From Xiphias gladius (lineage: Eukaryota; Chordata; Actinopteri; Istiophoriformes; Xiphiidae), in contig NC_053408.1 of the NCBI RefSeq assembly GCF_016859285.1, positions 7,079,713 to 7,143,712 of the forward strand: 64,000 nucleotides of DNA, in the 5' to 3' direction. The notes beneath the pieces are model-generated. The model saw only the letters and a list, made by a program, of their open reading frames with translations, was not told the origin of the DNA and did not search any database. Positions 23,901-43,892 of this stretch are shown in pieces; the first letter of the stretch is position 1, and each line of letters opens with the position of its first letter. The translations under genes were made by a program, and so were the position numbers.

Positions 23901-26900
23901 CTAAAACAAACTCCAACTGGGAGATGCTCAGTGCCACTAGTCTTTCACAGCTGTTGAGTTGCTGAGCAGCTTCGTCGGTGCAGGGGTGTCCTTGAACACT
24001 TGCTCTAGTTTGCTTCTGTCACCCTGAGGCGGCGGTTGTTTCGGTTCATTCACGTAAACAGAACTAACGAGGCCTACCCTCTGTCTCCGTCAGCTTCCTC
24101 CGGAGGATGTGAAGGAGTTCCTGGAGCATGTGGCAACACCTCGGATCAACCGGGGCTGGGAGTTCCTGTTGCCTACTGATGTAGACTTCATTAAGAAACA
24201 CCCAGATGTTGCCCACAGGCAACACATGCTGTGGCTTGGCATCCAGAGCAAGTAGGTTACATTCAGAGACGCAGGAGGAAAATGTGTTTTTGACTGAAGA
24301 AGCTCGGTTATCTCACCAGGGTATTATTGTCAATCATCGAAGTGCTATTAAATGTTTTTCTTGGAGGATAGTTGATTATCAGGACTAATTTGCACCAACC
24401 TCTTTCTTTTTTTTTTTTAAGGTTGGAAAAGGTCTTTAACTTCTCTAAAGAAGACTTTTTGCCAAAGAATTCCCCTCATCCTGGTGTGTACTGACTTTTA
24501 TTTGTAACAGCCAGCTATTAATAGATAACACATGAAATATTCAGCAGAGATGAATCTTAGTTGAGCCGATGTGTGTTTTTTTTCAGAGCCTGTCCACGTC
24601 AGCGGAGAGCGGCGTCTGAAGATGGCTCAGGAGCGAGCACAAGAAAACCAGTTGTCCCTGCAGAAGGACCTGGATGCCAAAAGAGCCGGAAGCAGCATCC
24701 ACATCAAACAGGAACCCGTCAGCGACAAGGAAGACGAGCCTATGGACACCTCCTCCCCCCCTTCCTCCTCCTCCTCCATCCCCAACGGTTCTGTCAATGG
24801 GTACCCCAATGCCACCTCCCCCGGCTTCGATCACAGTAACGGTAACACACCATCCCCGGAGCTGCAGGACTTTGTGATAAAGACTTTCAGGAAGCATTTT
24901 GTACTGACGCTGAATGAGTTAAAGAGGCTGTTTAACCTCCATCTGGCTTCCATGCCGGCGGGACGGAGCGTCTTCCACTCCATCTCGGACCACATGCTGC
25001 AGGACGCCATACAGCTCTGCCACTGCAAACAGATAATGGTGCCTGTGAGTGTTCAGACAGGACATCCACTTTCGTGGTCACAATTAAGGATTCACAATGT
25101 TTTTGGATGTTAAACTCCAACCCATTCACACTGGATGCTCCTCTTTTCCTTCCTTCTCTCGGTCTTTGTCTCTATCCTGTGTTGTCTAAACACATTCCTA
25201 TGAAACGAGCCTCAACAGTTGAGTGAAAAGCATACTCTAGTCGCTGTTAAGGCTGTGTCCAGACTGTAAGTAGTCTGACAAAACACTGCAGGGGGGGATG
25301 TATAATGTGTGTAGCAGCTAGAGCTGGACGATATGGATGAAGTGTATTATTACAGTATATTGTTCTGTAGTGTATATTCTGGCAATTGAATGAAGAAATT
25401 GTTTATACTGTTAAGAGGTAAAACGATTTGTCAGTTACTCGATCAATTCATTTTAAAAGCAAAAATACAAACACTTCTTTGCTCCAGCTTTTCAGTTGTA
25501 ACAAACTGTCGTGACAAAATGTGCCGGTGTTAGCCAGATGGCTAATTTTCATGAAGTGACAGATTAAAATATTCAAACATAGGACAGTAGGATACCAAAA
25601 TGGCAAAAACAAAAGCAACAAAATCAGCATGCACCAGACAGTGCACAGATCATGAGAAACAAGGGGAATAAGCAAGACAAATTCAACAGTACAGTGACCA
25701 CATCCGCTGTTCAGTACATGCAGCAATGCACTGAAATGTAGAGCAACCAAACTGAGCTGTAGTTTCTGTGGCTCTGGTACACAATGAGGTAATGACTCTT
25801 ATCCCATCCTGCTGAAGTGTGAGTTTTCAAATATCAGTAGTTAGGTTTGATTTCTGTTGGGCTCAGGCCAAAGACCACTCCCTAGGAGGGAGCAGAACTA
25901 AGGGGTCCCCTGTTGAAGGGCAGAGATTACCTTCCCCTTTGTCTTTGGGTGCTGAATAAGAAGGTTTTCTCACTGGCACATCCAACGCATCGGTTTTCTC
26001 ACATTAAATAACGACATTAACGGTCGCTCTGCTTGTGAGCGCTTAGTTACTTGTTTGTAAAGGAATGGGTGCACTGAAGCAATGCAGAAGTGGTTCTCAG
26101 GTTCCCCTCGGGTTCCAGCAGCCACCTGATACCTCCTGTGTGTTTGTAGTCTGTTTGTCCGTCCTCTGTGTTTGGAATAAGGTTGCTGTTTTAGGCTTAA
26201 TATAGTTAGATGTGGTATGTTATGAATTTACTTTACCGGCTGTGTTTTTCTTGTCGTGGTGTTTGCTCATAGGGCAGGGAGTGGCGTGGTGTGTGCCACA
26301 TCCCCTCGTTTCATTGAGCAGCCATGTCTCCTGCCAGGACCAGCCCTGTCCTGGCTTAGGTCTTATCCCATCTGTATCCTTGATATGAGGGGATTTCAAC
26401 CGCCACGGGGGAGGGAATGGCCGCGGGCCATCTTTATTATGCAAGAGATTATTAGCCTCAAAGCAAAGCTCATTACTGCTGAACGAGGGGTTAATCCGGG
26501 AGGTTGTTTGCAAACGCAGGCAGATCTGGAATCAGGTGACTTGTCTTCTAAGTCAACGTAAACAGTATTGTCTAGATGTCTGACAGTTCATAGATCAGTT
26601 TTGACTCAGTGGGTTGTGTGTCCGGAGGGTTAATCCTGGTTTGGGTTACTCAGTGTTGATCCTTCTGGTGGTCAGCCTGTTCTTGTTTTGACTTCTGGGC
26701 GAGTGATCAAATTAACAGACAAATTAAGTGTCTGAGAAGGAAACGATTTGACATGCTTATAATTCGTGAACTATTACATAAAAGGGTACCTGCACGCTTG
26801 AATTAAGGTTTCGATGAACATGCAGGCTATATTATGTTTATTATAAGCACACTTATGCCGGTCCAAACACACTCTTGTTGTTTGTGACTGCTGCGAATCT

Positions 26901-28343
26901 TTACTTGCATGTGCATGTTGAGAGAGGACGGAGCAAGACTTCCTTGCTCAGACTAGATGCAGGTTTAGAGATTTGAACTGGAAACCTCTTGGTCAGTGTC
27001 TTTCCTAACTTTGACCTTTCCTTCTAACTTCAGTTTCCTGCTCAGAGCACAGCAGCCCTTGATGAACAGAAGGTGTTTGGTTTGTGGGAAACTGGAGAGG
27101 ACTTCGACAAGGTAAACACTCTCATAACGTCGCCCTTTTCATAACATCTGCACGTACAGTGGTACAAGGAGGATATTTGCAGCTGAAATGCACCACAAAC
27201 CGCACGTCACTAAGCCCTCAGCAATCACTGAATTTCACATGAACTTCAGAGCCCACACGCAGCATGTTTCAGTGTGGGCCACGATTGGCTTGTTGCATCG
27301 CTGCAGTGCGACACGGTAATAGAAAAGTGGGGCACTTTAGGGTTCTGTTTGCCAGCCACAACCAAATCAAAGTGGCAAAGCTGCGTGCCAAGTGTGGGGT
27401 TTTTCCTCTGTTGTCTTTCCCTCCCTCTTTCAATATTTCAAAAGGGAGGCAGAGATGGTTAATGTTTTGTGACCTTAAGTGCATTTCATCAGCCAATGTC
27501 TGCACTAGACTTCCTCTGCTAGATTCCCAAACATGATGATGACTCTTTAGACAGAACACGTGTGGTCTTTCACTTGTGTTTTGTGACGTTTTGTAATACA
27601 TGCTTATTTGATTTCTGTCGTTATATATGTATGCTAAATATGAAGCTACAGACAGCAGTCGGTTAGCTTCAGTGCCTTTAAACTCACTAATTCATTCAGG
27701 TAAATACAGTGCTTGTCGTGGTTTTACGGGGCGGCCATGTGCCATTTCTCGGCTGGACTCTGTGATGTCCGGGAGTTACAATAACCCTGTTTTTTGTAAG
27801 GATTAAATAAACAAAATGTAACATGTTAATCGGTGGTAGGAGGAGGTGCTGGAAGGAGAGTTTTGTTACCTTTTGGACAGTGCTGCCGTTAGCTGTTTCC
27901 CCGTTTCCAGTCTTTATGCTAGGGCTAAATCTGCTCTACTGCTGGCTCTGGCTTCAGATTCAACAAGCACACAGGCGACGTATCAATCTTCTCACCGGAC
28001 TCTAGTCAGAAAACAAATAAGCAGATTTCCCAAAATGCTGAACTTTTCCTTTTTAAATTAATTCTTTGGTGTGTTTCCTCCTGCAGCACCGTCGGCTGCT
28101 GTACGACCTGTTCACGAAGAACTACCGGGTCAGGAGGAACATGATACAAGCCAGACTGGCACAGGAGTTTGGAGACGCCTCTAAAGCGGACATCGACCGG
28201 CTGCTCAAGGTGAGATTGGTGACGAGACTTGTACCTGTTGAAAGGTAGGTGTTAAAAAGGCTGATCTAACCTCTCCTCTGTTCCAGGAGTGCTGCAGCAG
28301 CCACGCAGGGATGTGGTACCTCAAGGGAACGATACAGTCCTGA
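17983..28343 (+). CDS. polr3e: RNA polymerase III subunit RPC5
   Basis: Nuclear Pol III subunit, part of the TFIIF-like RPC4/RPC5 module; Pol III makes tRNA, 5S and U6 RNA. Twenty coding exons join in phase: 17983-18021, 18935-18985, 19149-19226, 19334-19449, 20157-20239, 20570-20677, 21201-21250, 21336-21455, 21836-21921, 22332-22376, 22493-22584, 22929-23049, 23356-23437, 23561-23620, 24094-24251, 24422-24483, 24587-25044, 27034-27111, 28087-28209, 28287-28343. The product is 688 residues; human is about 708. It starts MASGDDDDPIIEE, then DVYLAKSLADKLYLFQYPVR (dimerisation part), RPSFSYLDKAD, VRFARPESEQARQRR, QSYEFLQKKQAEEPW. A Ser/Pro-rich linker with a sumoylation-like site (IKQEPVSDKEDEPMD) leads to the winged-helix C-terminal region, ending GMWYLKGTIQS and stop. 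The start is the first ATG after the UTR intron. A tRNA-Leu gene lies upstream on the same strand. Identity is very secure. Confidence 0.97.
19610..20035 (-). mobile_element. Short nonautonomous element with inverted ends (copy A)
   Basis: Lies in the polr3e intron between exons ending 19449 and starting 20157. One end carries TTAGCTTAGC..AAGACTGGAAAC and the other the reverse complement TTTCCAGTCTTTATGCTAAA, so the ends can fold back. No protein is coded. Related copies are at 27625-28050 and 35375-35720. The layout fits a MITE or fold-back element; superfamily not determined. Confidence 0.6.
20820..21125. repeat. Dispersed AT-rich teleost repeat fragment
   Basis: Contains TCAGTCAACAGATTGATTTAATC and a Leu/Ile-coding-like T-rich tail, resembling the 'ATTGATTAATCG' repeat type found again near 37440-37970 and 59480-59740. 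Noncoding, inside a polr3e intron. Confidence 0.4.
25310..25570. repeat. Probable dispersed repeat in polr3e intron
   Basis: The text AGCTGGACGATATGGATGAA followed by AT-rich DNA resembles a common fish interspersed repeat that begins 'GCTGGGCGATATGG'. The later part (TTGTCAGTTACTCGATCAAT) is similar to the window's other ATTGAT-type repeats. Boundaries are loose. Confidence 0.4.
26100..26640. promoter_or_regulatory. Candidate conserved noncoding element in the largest polr3e intron
   Basis: High-complexity stretch, unlike the repeat-rich DNA on either side, in the 2-kb intron 25045-27033. It holds two TAATCC homeodomain-type sites (26492-26497 and 26631-26636) and an E-box CAGGTG (26533-26538). 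Frames are open on both strands (26220-26561), but neither gives a recognisable protein nor fits the gene. Conservation is suspected, not shown. Confidence 0.3.
27625..28050. mobile_element. Short nonautonomous element with inverted ends (copy B)
   Basis: Second copy of the element at 19610-20035, in the polr3e intron just before the exon at 28087. It begins ATGAAGCTACAGACAGCAG and contains GGTTTTACGGGGCGGCCATG and TTTCCAGTCTTTATGCTAGG. Its right edge comes within about 40 bases of the next exon's acceptor. Confidence 0.6.
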
Positions 28344-29402
28344 CACTGAGATCCTGCCCCCAGCGGTCACCGTCAGCCAATCAAATCCTCTCCCAGGTGT
28401 CCAGTGGGAGGGCAGTCACAGAGATGCAAGCCAATCACAGCTCGCCCAGCTCTGAGGGCGGGCGACTTGAGGACAAAGATGTCAGCCGTCTGCTCTGCTC
28501 AGAACATGAAGCTTTTCTCGTTTCAACTGAAGCATTTCTGACATTAACGCAAGCACTCTGGTGCAGCCCGGAAGATAGAAACTCCTCACACGCTCACACT
28601 GACAGCTGGAGAATCTGAGGGCAAAAATATGAATATAAAACAATGAAGAAATAGCGAGATACATATATGGTTTGTCAGTAGATTTTTGGATTTATGACCT
28701 CATGTTTGATTATTTTCGAATTCAACTTTTACCAGATGGTAAAAGGGTGGTGTTTACTAAAGAAAGCAACCATGGCTCAGAGTGCTTTCACTTTACTTGA
28801 TTAAATTTTGCCAGAGAAAACACGTTTTACTTTATCAACAAAGCAAACATTGTTTAATGCCTTGTGGGTAGAAAACCTTAAAGCTGATTTTTTTTTTTTT
28901 TTTTTTAAATCTATTAAGAAAAAAAACTCTACACTTTGTTAGATCTGACTTTGGTAAACGATTATCGACTAAATAGAGTATTTATTCCACCCTCCATACA
29001 CAAATGAAACGGGTGAGCTTTAAGGATGGATGACATGATGTGTTTGATTAAAATGTGTGAAAGCACTTGGGGAAACGTTGCCAAACTCACAGGTCAACAA
29101 ACCTGAAACAAAAGGGAAAAAATTATCAAAAAACAAGCAAAAAGTCCTAAAAATGTCCCTAATGTCCTTATTCACGTTTTGTAAACCTGAAATCACTTGA
29201 TGTTTTTGGCAATCACGGACCTGGAAACTGCTACATCAAATATGGCTTTTCCCACATTTCTGTATTATTCAGTCACATATTAAATTTGAGAAAAAGTGGG
29301 TTAAATGGCTGATGTTGAGGTTTGTTTTTCTCGGTTGAATGTCCAGTTTTAAATGGTTTTCCTTTGTGAGAGAAACTTGAGTGACTGATTTTGATGAGAG
29401 CC

Positions 29403-29426
29403 AATAAAGTTGCAATTTGGAATAAA
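29403..29426 (+). terminator. Candidate polr3e poly(A) signals
   Basis: Two AATAAA hexamers 18 bases apart, about 1.06 kb after the polr3e stop codon, followed by TTTTGTC. No other strong AATAAA was noticed between stop and here. Confidence 0.45.
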
Positions 29427-32400
29427 GTTTTGTCATAAATCTGTTGGGATTTCTTACGGTGTATAAACAAAGTGGAAGGGATGTGTGTGTGGACTGAATA
29501 TTGGTCCAGTCCAAACACTGGACGATCGTCTGGGTGACGAGGGAGTTGTTGCTATGGATACACCAGTGTATCGCCATGTGCTGCTATCTTGAGCCTCCAT
29601 CTAAAGTGCCTCTGCCTCACAAGGCATTCAGGACAAACCCACCCATTCATATGATGAATTAAAGGAACAATTATGCGTTTAGTTTCACTGAAATACTTCC
29701 AAGACATTTAGACCTTAAATATGAAGAAAGTGTTCTTCATTTCAGGCTAAATTTAGGATTTCCTATATCAGCAAATAATGTGGGTTGTATTTTTTTCATT
29801 GGTTTGTTACTTTGCTCAATAAACACTGTAATGTCAGCCTGTACGGTGTGTATTTTTGTCGTTACAGCCATCAGTGGTAATATGAGATGAGAATGAGTTG
29901 ACTTGAAGTTTCCTGAAAAGCACCTCACTAGAAAGATCATAAACTGGGACATTTTGCGTGGATATCCCTTGGCTAATGAGGCGAAGCCTTTTTTTTTTTT
30001 TTTTAACATTACAGTGTAATATTCATGATGTTTGTTGCAGATTGTTATATAAAGATAAGCAGCCAGTTGATGTTTGGCATAAACTTAAATTACAAAGATA
30101 TTGCCTCGTGAAAAACGTAGTTTAAAGCATAACTAAACCAAAGGTCAAAGATATCTGATTCAAGTGAGACTAAAGATTAAGCCCATTTCGTGTTTCATAT
30201 ATATATATATGAGGATGAATTAAGGACTACACTTTTCAGTAAAATAGTCGTCATTTCTGATGAGCCCTAAGGTAGATTATAAATACTTTTTAAAACAACC
30301 TTTCTGTCTCGTTTGTGTTCTACTTAGAGTTTTATTTCCCTGTAATGTTTTGCATGTTCTTTAAATACACACTCATATGAAACTGCTGTATCTAAAATAA
30401 AAGCGCACCTCAAAGTAATCACATTACTTTGTAAATACATTACTGCTGTAGTATCTAATAATGTTAAGATTTTTTATGCATATGGTTCAAATTATTTTAG
30501 ATATCGGGCATCTTATGCATTCAAAGCAACAGTTTATTTCTATTTTTGCAGAAGACTAGGCAACCATTATAGTGGTAACTAGATTTGAACTATTTGAATT
30601 GAGTTAAAAGTATATTTTACTCGAACGCATTGATCAGCGGATGAGTCAAGAAAAGTCTTCAACCAAACTTTAATAAAATGGTACAAGATGGTACATATAA
30701 ACAGAATAACACAATGAGATCATGTGGAGATAATATTCATTACATTTTTAAAAAGATTAAAAGCAACACATTTTGTGATTATTACATAGAAAATGTATAA
30801 TGATGTAACATTTTCTGAAAAATGTAAAACATCTAGCAACAAAGAAAGAGTAAAACACAACTGCTTTGAATTACATAATAATATTGAGATACCAAAATGA
30901 ATGTTCAAAAATGTTTAAAACTTTGAGCGATGACCTCTGAAATGTTTAACACTAATAATTTGCAGCAACAATGACATAATGATTTGCCATACTCAAACGA
31001 AATTTGTTGTTTATTGATGAGCTTCTACACTAGTAACAAACATTTATTTTAATATAACCTTTTTAAGTGTTATTTTACGTTGAAATTTAGTGAAGTATGT
31101 TTATTTTCTAACAGGAAAGTATGTCAACACAGACGACCAAGGTGCTCACACCGGGCCGTGTCGCTGGGGCCAAACAGTGTTACAATTGCTCCGGACCTGG
31201 CAGCCATGATAACATCTCGTTTGCTAGCTAGCGACACCTATGTTAGCATAGGTTGTCCATGTTGATTTTTAAACCAGTAGCCTAGAGATAAAATTGATGT
31301 TTAAATGATTGAAGTTTAAATTCACAATCTAAACTAATCTTTAACTAAACTTTGACAGCAGAGGAAAAATACTGTACATCCAAAAAGTTATTTTAATACC
31401 TCAAAATCACCTTCTTTTTTTTTTTTTTTTTGAAAACTTCGGCCGAGCTGACCCTGCTCCTTTTTCACAGGCAGAGAGAGAATCCTACTGAGCATGTGCG
31501 GAGTAAGTGTCATCACTCTAGCTTGTTTCTCATTGGAGGAACTGAGCGTGTTATAAAGGCCCCCCACGTTACAATCACAATTCTGATGTGGTCTGTTTGT
31601 TTCGTTTTTTAGATCCGACATTTTATGAACTGGCTTTTGTTAAATCTGGATGAGCCCTTTTTAAAAACCCAGGTGTCTATTTCAGCAAAAACCTTATCCA
31701 GTTAACACAAACACAAACCAATAACCACTTCAGAATGACTGTAAACATAACATAACCACACCTATTTCAGCTAATTGTGTTGCAATTGCTGATTCTAAAT
31801 ATTCATGTAACCCCATATTTTAAAAAAAAAAAAAAAAATTTTATACACAGTTTGGCTTAGAATCTTTGTTGCTACATCAACATCGTTTCCAATGGGGCTT
31901 CAAGGGAGGTTTTATATCTAATTTGAACTGTAAATGACTGGTCTTTGGTCAGTTTTCCTTTTAGGCTGATGTATTGGGCTCGTTTTACGTCCAGCAGGAT
32001 TTCTGGTTGGCTGACACTACAGCATTTTATTACATTAGCCGAAGAAAAGACAATTATTACCTTTATCAGAGTGATTTATGATGTCCACGTTATACTGGGT
32101 CATCAACTCTATAAATAAGGTTTAATAATATTTTATAATGGACTGACTCAGCAAAAAAGACACACAGCTGCTGTCTCAGCCAGCTTCATGTTTTATGGCT
32201 CAGAGCAATCACATTAACTATGAGGTCCAATCACGAATCATGTAAGAACACATTGTACAGACTGTACACACATAATGCGGATTATTCAGGTCTGGAATAT
32301 GATTGAAACAGTAGCACATTACACTTGCGTTAACTACACATGACAGAAATATAAAGTGTCAGAAGAGCGTTAATAATGGCTGTGCAATTCTAAAGTGCAT

Positions 32401-33079
32401 CTCAATGTGATCTAACAGGACATCTACGAACATGTGCAGCACAGTCTTTAAGCTTAAACAAGGACACAGGAACATCAGGCGGCAAAAGCAACAGCTTCTA
32501 ATCATACATGGCTTCCTGAGGCTAATATATCAGGTCGCCGTTACATCATCAAGTAAATGGAGGGTTATTATTTTGGTAAACCTCGGAACTTCCCTTTAAT
32601 ATAACATTCATTCACAGTCATCTAACCTAACATACAATAATCAAGTATAATTTTAGAGAAATACGTGTTATAATTACAAAAATCGTAATATATTTGAGCA
32701 CCTTGAATCACCAGCTTTTACTTCTGATGATATCAACTCCTTCACCAATATAACATCAGTTACTATATTGGTCACCCTGGCACGGGTCGCTCTTATAGGC
32801 GCAGGCAAAACTATCACCAAGAGAGCTACATTTTTTTTTTTAATGCTTGCAAAGACGAAAAATAAATTAAAAAAGGTTCACATTAGACCGTAGCAGATCA
32901 GTAAACAAATCAAACAGCAGATACAACGGTAGCACTTTATTTTACAGATCTGTAGTGTCCTAATAACGTTGTAGGAAGTTTCCTGAAGAGAGGTAACGTA
33001 ACTTGGGACTGATTACAGGGAAAATAGAAAAGTTCTGACAGTTGAGTTTACTTAGTTTTGTAAGCAGTTTAGAGCTAAA

Positions 33080-33300
33080 ACGGAAAATTAATCGTCAGCA
33101 TTTTTCACAGCTGGTTAACTGTTTGTCATTTTTCAACTAGAAATGCCAAAAACGATCCGGTTCCAGCCTCTAAAATGTGAAGACTTGCTGTTTTTCTGTT
33201 TTATATCATTGTAAACTGAAAGTCTTTTGTATTTTCTGAACATCTTATAACCTAAATGATGATGATCAAAAAAATAATCGGCACACAACCTAAAGCAGTT
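33080..33300 (-). repeat. Dispersed teleost repeat, inverted copy
   Basis: Contains TTATATCATTGTAAACTGAA, the reverse complement of the core near 37625 (TTCAGTTTACAGTGATATAA). Noncoding; lies in the convergent intergenic region, possibly inside the cdr2 3' UTR. Confidence 0.5.
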
Positions 33301-34040
33301 GTTGATTTCCAGAGGAATTTACGTGCAAGAGAGTAATTTAATTCGAAACTTGATTTTTATATGCACGGAATTGTAACATAATTGTATACAATTAAATTTA
33401 GACATATGTCACATTTTTACATGTTCAGCTGACCCGCTGTGCACTGACTAAAAGACTTTCTAGGTCATATGAGCAATTATTTGACATAGTTTAACTGAGT
33501 TGTACCAAGTGAACACGGTCTCCACTTTCTCTGTAATTACTGCCACATTACATCTTTAGGTCTACGTCTTTTCCAGGGAACCTCTCTGTGATTTTTACAT
33601 TTATGTGTCAATTTCTTTCTAGAAGAAATGAAAAGGAAACCACAGGACCCGTAAAAGAAAGTGTTACCAATACAGCTTATGAAAAGAAACCAGACTATTC
33701 CCCAGAAATTATTTCCTCAGGAGCCCGTTTAAAAACAGGGCTGTTGCAAAGTGAGGTAGAGTGACTGTACAGTAGAGACGGCGGCGTTAGGCACTGGTGT
33801 TTCTGTGCAAAATGAGCCACATCTGAGACGTGAGCTGGTGGTGTTTGGTCTTCTGGTTTCTGCATCACTCTTCTGTCTTAACCCCTTTGCTGGGCATTTC
33901 TGGGCAAATAACGTACAGTAAAGTGTAGACTTAGTTAGCATCATTTGCTGCCGTACAGGTCTTTCCAAAGAGTTGCTCTGTAACTGGAAGACGATAATTG
34001 ATCTTGCAGCAGTTCTTTTTCTTTCTTTTTCTGGAAGCAA

Positions 34041-41378
<7,338 letters not shown>

Positions 41379-41620
41379 CTTCACGCCCAAAGTCACTCGC
41401 GCAGCTTCAAGGGGCTAATCCGGTTTTTTGGGGGGTACATGACAGAGACGCGGTTCGCTAAACGCTTCGGTGCGATGTGCGCCCGCCCTCGGCCCGCACC
41501 GGTGTGCGCTCGCCAGCGGACGGACGGACGGTTCGCCGTCAGTGGAGCCGGGTTTCCGGCTCGGAATTTCAAAATGAAAGCACCAGTTGGGCGGGTCTCG
41601 GGCGTAGGAGGAGAGACAGC
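41379..41620 (-). promoter_or_regulatory. cdr2 promoter and 5' UTR region
   Basis: CpG-dense DNA directly upstream of the cdr2 start codon (GCCCGCCCTCGGCCCGCACC, and GGACGGACGGACGG at about 41517), against an AT-rich background. This is what a vertebrate CpG-island promoter looks like. No TATA box is obvious; the start site is not resolved. The open frame spanning 40824-41705 on plus is a by-product of this composition. Confidence 0.5.
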
Positions 41621-42479
41621 CGCAAGGAAACGCACAGTGACTACACAGAGACACAAACTTAGCACAGAGAGAGCCAGAATGGCTGCCGAGGAGATGCAAG
41701 AATGACCACAAAGACAAAAAAAAAAGGCCACAAAGTGCACACAATGACTTCAACAACAAAGACAAACAAACAATTCGGGCCTCAGTCAATATTTTCTGCC
41801 ATTTTATAAACGAAACAATTAGTCAGTTAGTAAGGAAAACGTTTGTCACGTGTAATGGTAATGGAAATAATTGTTAGTTGTAGTATTGTATTGTTGGTTG
41901 TAGGTTTTAACATAAAAAAGGAACTAACCGACGTTTCCTGTGTGTTGGCTACTTGAAACAGAAATAAATAAGCGGTTAAGCAAAACAGAACTTTACGACA
42001 AAAGAACGCAATATAAACTAAAACAATACAGGTTCAAAAACTAGATAAAAAAAAAAAATAAAGATATATATATTTCTCGGCACAATAATATCATGTAAGT
42101 AATCATATTTATTTCTGTATTTCTTTATTTTATAAATATGAGATTTTCCATAATAATGTAAAAGGAGACAAATAGTCATGAAAAAAACTGTTACATAAAA
42201 ACAAATAGTGAGATAATGAAAAAAACAAAAACATAAAACATATTTAAAAGCCAACCATGTATTGCTATAACTAAATGTTAGAATACACAATTTAACTAAT
42301 AAGGCCAAAACTTTGAAGAACAGAAGAAAACATGTTTATTATCTTGAAAGAGCTTATTTAACGGACATGCTCAACGTTTCTGATGCTTTTCCTTTATCGT
42401 TTCCTTAGGTCATACCCCATCATGAGCCAAAAGACCCTTTACAATCTTTCATGAACCAACGTGGTTTAGCTCGACGTTG

Positions 42480-42930
42480 AGCCCAAGGGCTCTTGGTATC
42501 TCTTTCACGAGGGTACATTTTGTGCTCTTATTGTCGAAGAGCACACCGCGTACCTTCCGGTACAGACCTGTCCGCTCGCTGCGAGTTTCGCCGCCGGATC
42601 CCCGGCACCTGCTCCTCCGAGCCGGGGCCCGCCCTTGGAGACGGCAGCCCCGCGAGGGGGGGGGGTGACCGCACGGGGGCGCTGCGGCGACGAAGGCACA
42701 CACGACCGGACACACGACTTCCATCGTCCCCGCCACCTCACGCTTTGCCCACGCAGGTCGTGTAAGTGTTGTAATTTGTACTCCGTTACATTCACCGGAC
42801 AGCTGGGGACAGGGGTCGTCTTCGGTAGCCGAGCTTCCTGGACCTCGGTGGGCCGGGACAGGGAGGGGGGCGACATCCAAAGACGGGGAGAACAGCTGCC
42901 GTCACAAATTTTGCTGAATAACAGAAATTT
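42480..42930. other. Isolated CpG-rich island of unknown role
   Basis: A sharp GC- and CpG-rich block (CTGTCCGCTCGCTGCGAGTT, GGGGTGACCGCACGGGGGCG) in AT-rich surroundings, about 1.1 kb upstream of the cdr2 start. Frames are open on both strands; the minus-strand frame ends ...LVKEIPRALGLNVELNHVGS. I recognise no protein. It could be an alternative cdr2 promoter, an unannotated first exon or a short noncoding transcript. Confidence 0.4.
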
Positions 42931-43860
42931 CTTACCCCACATTTTTTTTTTTTTTTTTTTTTGTTAAGCAGATTATTACTTCAGAATAATCCAAGTCGCA
43001 TCAAGATGATTTTACGTTCACTGGTCTAAATGATGTAATGGACTGTGTGAATTAGTCTTATCAGGTGTAATTTTGCCTATTTTTGAGTTCTTATTTTGGA
43101 TTTGTAGTTTATTCTGTCACCTGTGCTGTCACCCGTTGTTCTTCCAGGAGCAGATGGAAATTTACTGTTTACCTTTTACCTATGACAGGAAGCACTTTTT
43201 CATTTTCCCCATTTCCGTTTCAATAGAAAGAACTCAAATTCGGTGCTATTATGTGTCCTGCAGGCATCATTTTCCATCAGTTGGTGGCAGTGTAATCTTG
43301 CATTTTACGTTTCCTTGTTCAGCACAATATACCCAACACAAAAAAATCACACAAAGACGACATGTTCAACAAACACACGCTGATTTACAGTAACTTATTA
43401 ATTCAAACACATTAAAAGAATTTTTTTTTTCATGATTTTTCATTAAAAGAAATGAACACGATCAAATAGATGAGCTGATCACAGGTTGCTGATCCCCAGT
43501 AGACATAGGCTAAAGCGTTTGATGAGTCAGAATTCGGTTTCATTATCAGACGCAGACGGATGATAACGTTCCCCATGGTGGATGTTTTCTCTGAGAAACA
43601 TCCACTGCCAGCCGATGAAAAATGATTCGCCGCTCGGGACCCAGTGGAGGATGACAAATACAGCTTGAGCCCCTTCACCTTCTCTTCCTTTTTCCTTCGC
43701 TTTCCTGTTCCTCAGGAAAACGAATGCCATAAACGACAGCAGCCGAGGCGGCAGCATGGCCTGATCATAATGCACAGTTAAACAAATTCAGAGATACCCC
43801 CGTAAGGCCTAAATGTAGGGACACTAACTCCATTAGGGGATAATAAAATACAATGTCCAT

Positions 43861-43892
43861 TTTGTGTGGTTTGTCCACACAAACCACACAAA
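43861..43892. repeat. Perfect 14-bp inverted repeat (hairpin)
   Basis: TTTGTGTGGTTTGT at 43861-43874 is followed, after the 4-base loop CCAC, by its exact reverse complement at 43879-43892. Confidence 0.85.

Larger units (their letters stand above)
28344..34040. other. Convergent intergenic region between polr3e and cdr2
   Basis: This holds the 3' UTRs of two genes that face each other plus AT-rich spacer. Two AATAAA signals at 29403-29408 and 29421-29426 suit polr3e. On the other strand an AATAAA (TTTATT on plus at about 32938) could end cdr2. A dispersed ATTGAT-type repeat copy, inverted relative to the one at 37600, lies at about 33080-33300. Homopolymer runs occur at 28890, 29988, 31418 and 31820. 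No further gene is recognised. Confidence 0.6.

Noticed and set aside
26220-26561. Open frames on both strands in the large polr3e intron
   Set aside because: Neither resembles a protein, and including either would break the otherwise exact RPC5 match. Reported as possible noncoding element only.
42449-42942. Overlapping 143- and 145-codon minus-strand frames as a protein gene
   Set aside because: No known family, no good splice partners seen, and CpG-rich DNA lacks stops by composition. Kept only as an unexplained island.
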